Source: an uncultured Collinsella sp.
Lineage (GTDB): Bacteria > Actinomycetota > Coriobacteriia > Coriobacteriales > Coriobacteriaceae
Assembly: GCA_947001705.1 (NCBI GenBank)
Contig: CAMQHT010000058.1
Location: 1-5,762, forward strand
Direction of reading: 5' to 3'
DNA length: 5,762 nucleotides
Shown here: positions 5,531 to 5,762 of the stretch, piece after piece
Numbering within the stretch: the first letter of the stretch is position 1
Layout: the number at the start of each line of letters is the position of its first letter
Program-made: the position numbers and the translations under genes
The notes under the pieces: model-generated
The model's database searches: none
What the model was told of the DNA's origin: nothing
The model's input: only the letters and a program-made list of their open reading frames with translations

Positions 5531-5559
5531 TTGCCGTTTACCGAACTCCCGCGTAATAT
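5531..5559 (+). promoter_or_regulatory. Candidate promoter of the initiator tRNA gene
   Basis: TTGCCG (5531-5536) and TAATAT (5554-5559) are separated by exactly 17 bases, each matching four of six consensus positions. Transcription would begin near 5566, giving a leader of about 25 bases before the mature tRNA. Spacing and position are good. The flanking tract 5460-5530 shows no gene. Confidence 0.55.
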
Positions 5560-5590
5560 TCTTTCTTGCGCACATGAGGCGCCCAGACAT

Positions 5591-5667
5591 TGCGGGGTGG
5601 AGCAGTCTGGTAGCTCGCCGGGCTCATAACCCGGAGGTCGTAGGTTCAAATCCTGCCCCCGCGACCA
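5591..5667 (+). tRNA. Initiator tRNA-Met (fMet), anticodon CAT
   Basis: The 77-base gene folds into a full cloverleaf with CCA encoded (5665-5667). The acceptor stem is TGCGGGG (5591-5597) with CCCCGCG (5657-5663). The D stem is GAGC/GCTC (5600-5603/5613-5616). The anticodon stem is CCGGG/CCCGG (5618-5622/5630-5634) around loop CTCATAA, with anticodon CAT at 5625-5627. The T arm spans 5640-5656 with loop TTCAAAT. Three consecutive G-C pairs next to the anticodon loop and the A11-T24 pair mark it as the initiator and not the elongator. The first pair is T1-G72, a wobble in place of the C1xA72 mismatch of E. coli, consistent with the need for a weak end pair. Overall it closely resembles the E. 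coli initiator from memory. Confidence 0.97.
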
Positions 5668-5676
5668 AGAACTTGC

Positions 5677-5710
5677 AGCTCGTCGGCCTAGCCGGCGAGC
5701 TTTTTTGTTT
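5677..5710 (+). terminator. Intrinsic terminator of the tRNA gene
   Basis: AGCTCGTCGGC (5677-5687) pairs with GCCGGCGAGCT (5691-5701) through an 11-bp stem with one G-T pair and a CTA loop, followed by a T-run (5701-5706, then TTT at 5708-5710). It starts ten bases after the CCA end. This is a textbook rho-independent terminator. Confidence 0.92.
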
Positions 5711-5724
5711 CAAGACTTTAGTCT

Positions 5725-5748
5725 GCTGGCCGCGCAGCGGCCAGCTTT
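5725..5748. terminator. Second GC-rich hairpin near the right edge
   Basis: GCTGGCCGC (5725-5733) and GCGGCCAGC (5737-5745) form a perfect 9-bp stem with a 3-base loop, followed on the plus strand by only TTT. It may back up the tRNA terminator, or end transcription of a minus-strand gene lying beyond the window. A small palindrome, AGACT-TT-AGTCT (5713-5724), sits between the two hairpins. Confidence 0.4.
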
Positions 5749-5762
5749 AAACCACCCGCTAC

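Noticed and set aside
4675..5556. Plus-strand open frame of 293 codons opposite coaX.
   Set aside because: It is antisense to a complete, recognisable CoaX and crosses both candidate promoters; no domain is visible.
5501..5629. Small plus-strand ORF beginning MKELCSTRF, with a GAGGGG upstream.
   Set aside because: It reads through the tRNA promoter and into the tRNA itself, ending at the anticodon loop, so it is almost certainly not translated.
5395..5649. In-frame upstream extension of coaX by 85 codons on the minus strand, beginning MNLRPPGYEPG.
   Set aside because: It runs through the antisense of the initiator tRNA; this peptide is a familiar false translation of tRNA-Met genes. The CoaX motif position and GGGAG site fix the start at 5394.
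1..5762. CRISPR array, transposase, phage or tRNA-linked integration signs.
   Set aside because: There are no spaced repeat units, no recombinase motifs and no duplicated tRNA 3' end within the window.

Overview
This is a GC-rich chromosomal window of housekeeping metabolism. It suggests a high-GC Gram-positive gut actinobacterium, most likely Coriobacteriia and possibly Collinsella. That assignment rests on base composition, strong AGGAGG-type ribosome binding sites, a CCA-encoded initiator tRNA, and the set and style of the genes. It is an inference, not a database match. I see no phage, transposase, CRISPR array or integration site.

Layout, left to right. Bases 1-188 are non-coding and rich in short inverted repeats. 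On the minus strand, 189-1007 encodes an exonuclease III family AP endonuclease. A short divergent intergenic region (1008-1142) carries a 9-bp direct repeat. On the plus strand follow a sirtuin NAD-dependent deacylase (1143-1895), a fused dihydropteroate synthase-pyrophosphokinase for folate synthesis (1991-3721), and, starting at the very next base, a degenerate biotin-protein-ligase-like protein (3722-4423). A convergent intergenic region (4424-4620) holds a 20-bp-stem hairpin. The minus strand then encodes type III pantothenate kinase (4621-5394). A non-coding stretch (5395-5590) holds candidate divergent promoters for that kinase and for an initiator tRNA-Met gene (5591-5667, plus strand). 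The tRNA is followed by an intrinsic terminator (about 5677-5710) and a second GC-rich hairpin at the right edge.

How the genes relate. The theme is cofactor metabolism: folate (FolP-FolK), coenzyme A (CoaX), a biotin/lipoyl-ligase fold protein, and an NAD-consuming sirtuin. FolP-FolK and the ligase-like protein are almost certainly co-transcribed and translationally coupled. Biotin ligase and CoaX genes are often neighbours or fused in bacteria, so CoaX next door supports the weak ligase-family assignment, although here the two genes converge.

The most unusual points are: (1) a long Ala/Glu/Pro-rich insertion inside the TIM barrel of dihydropteroate synthase, in a protein fused in the order DHPS-HPPK; (2) the biotin-ligase-like protein, which lacks the start of the catalytic domain and has altered signature motifs; (3) a U1-G72 pair at the end of the initiator tRNA acceptor stem; and (4) several hairpins and palindromes in intergenic DNA. 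I found no clear new multi-gene system.
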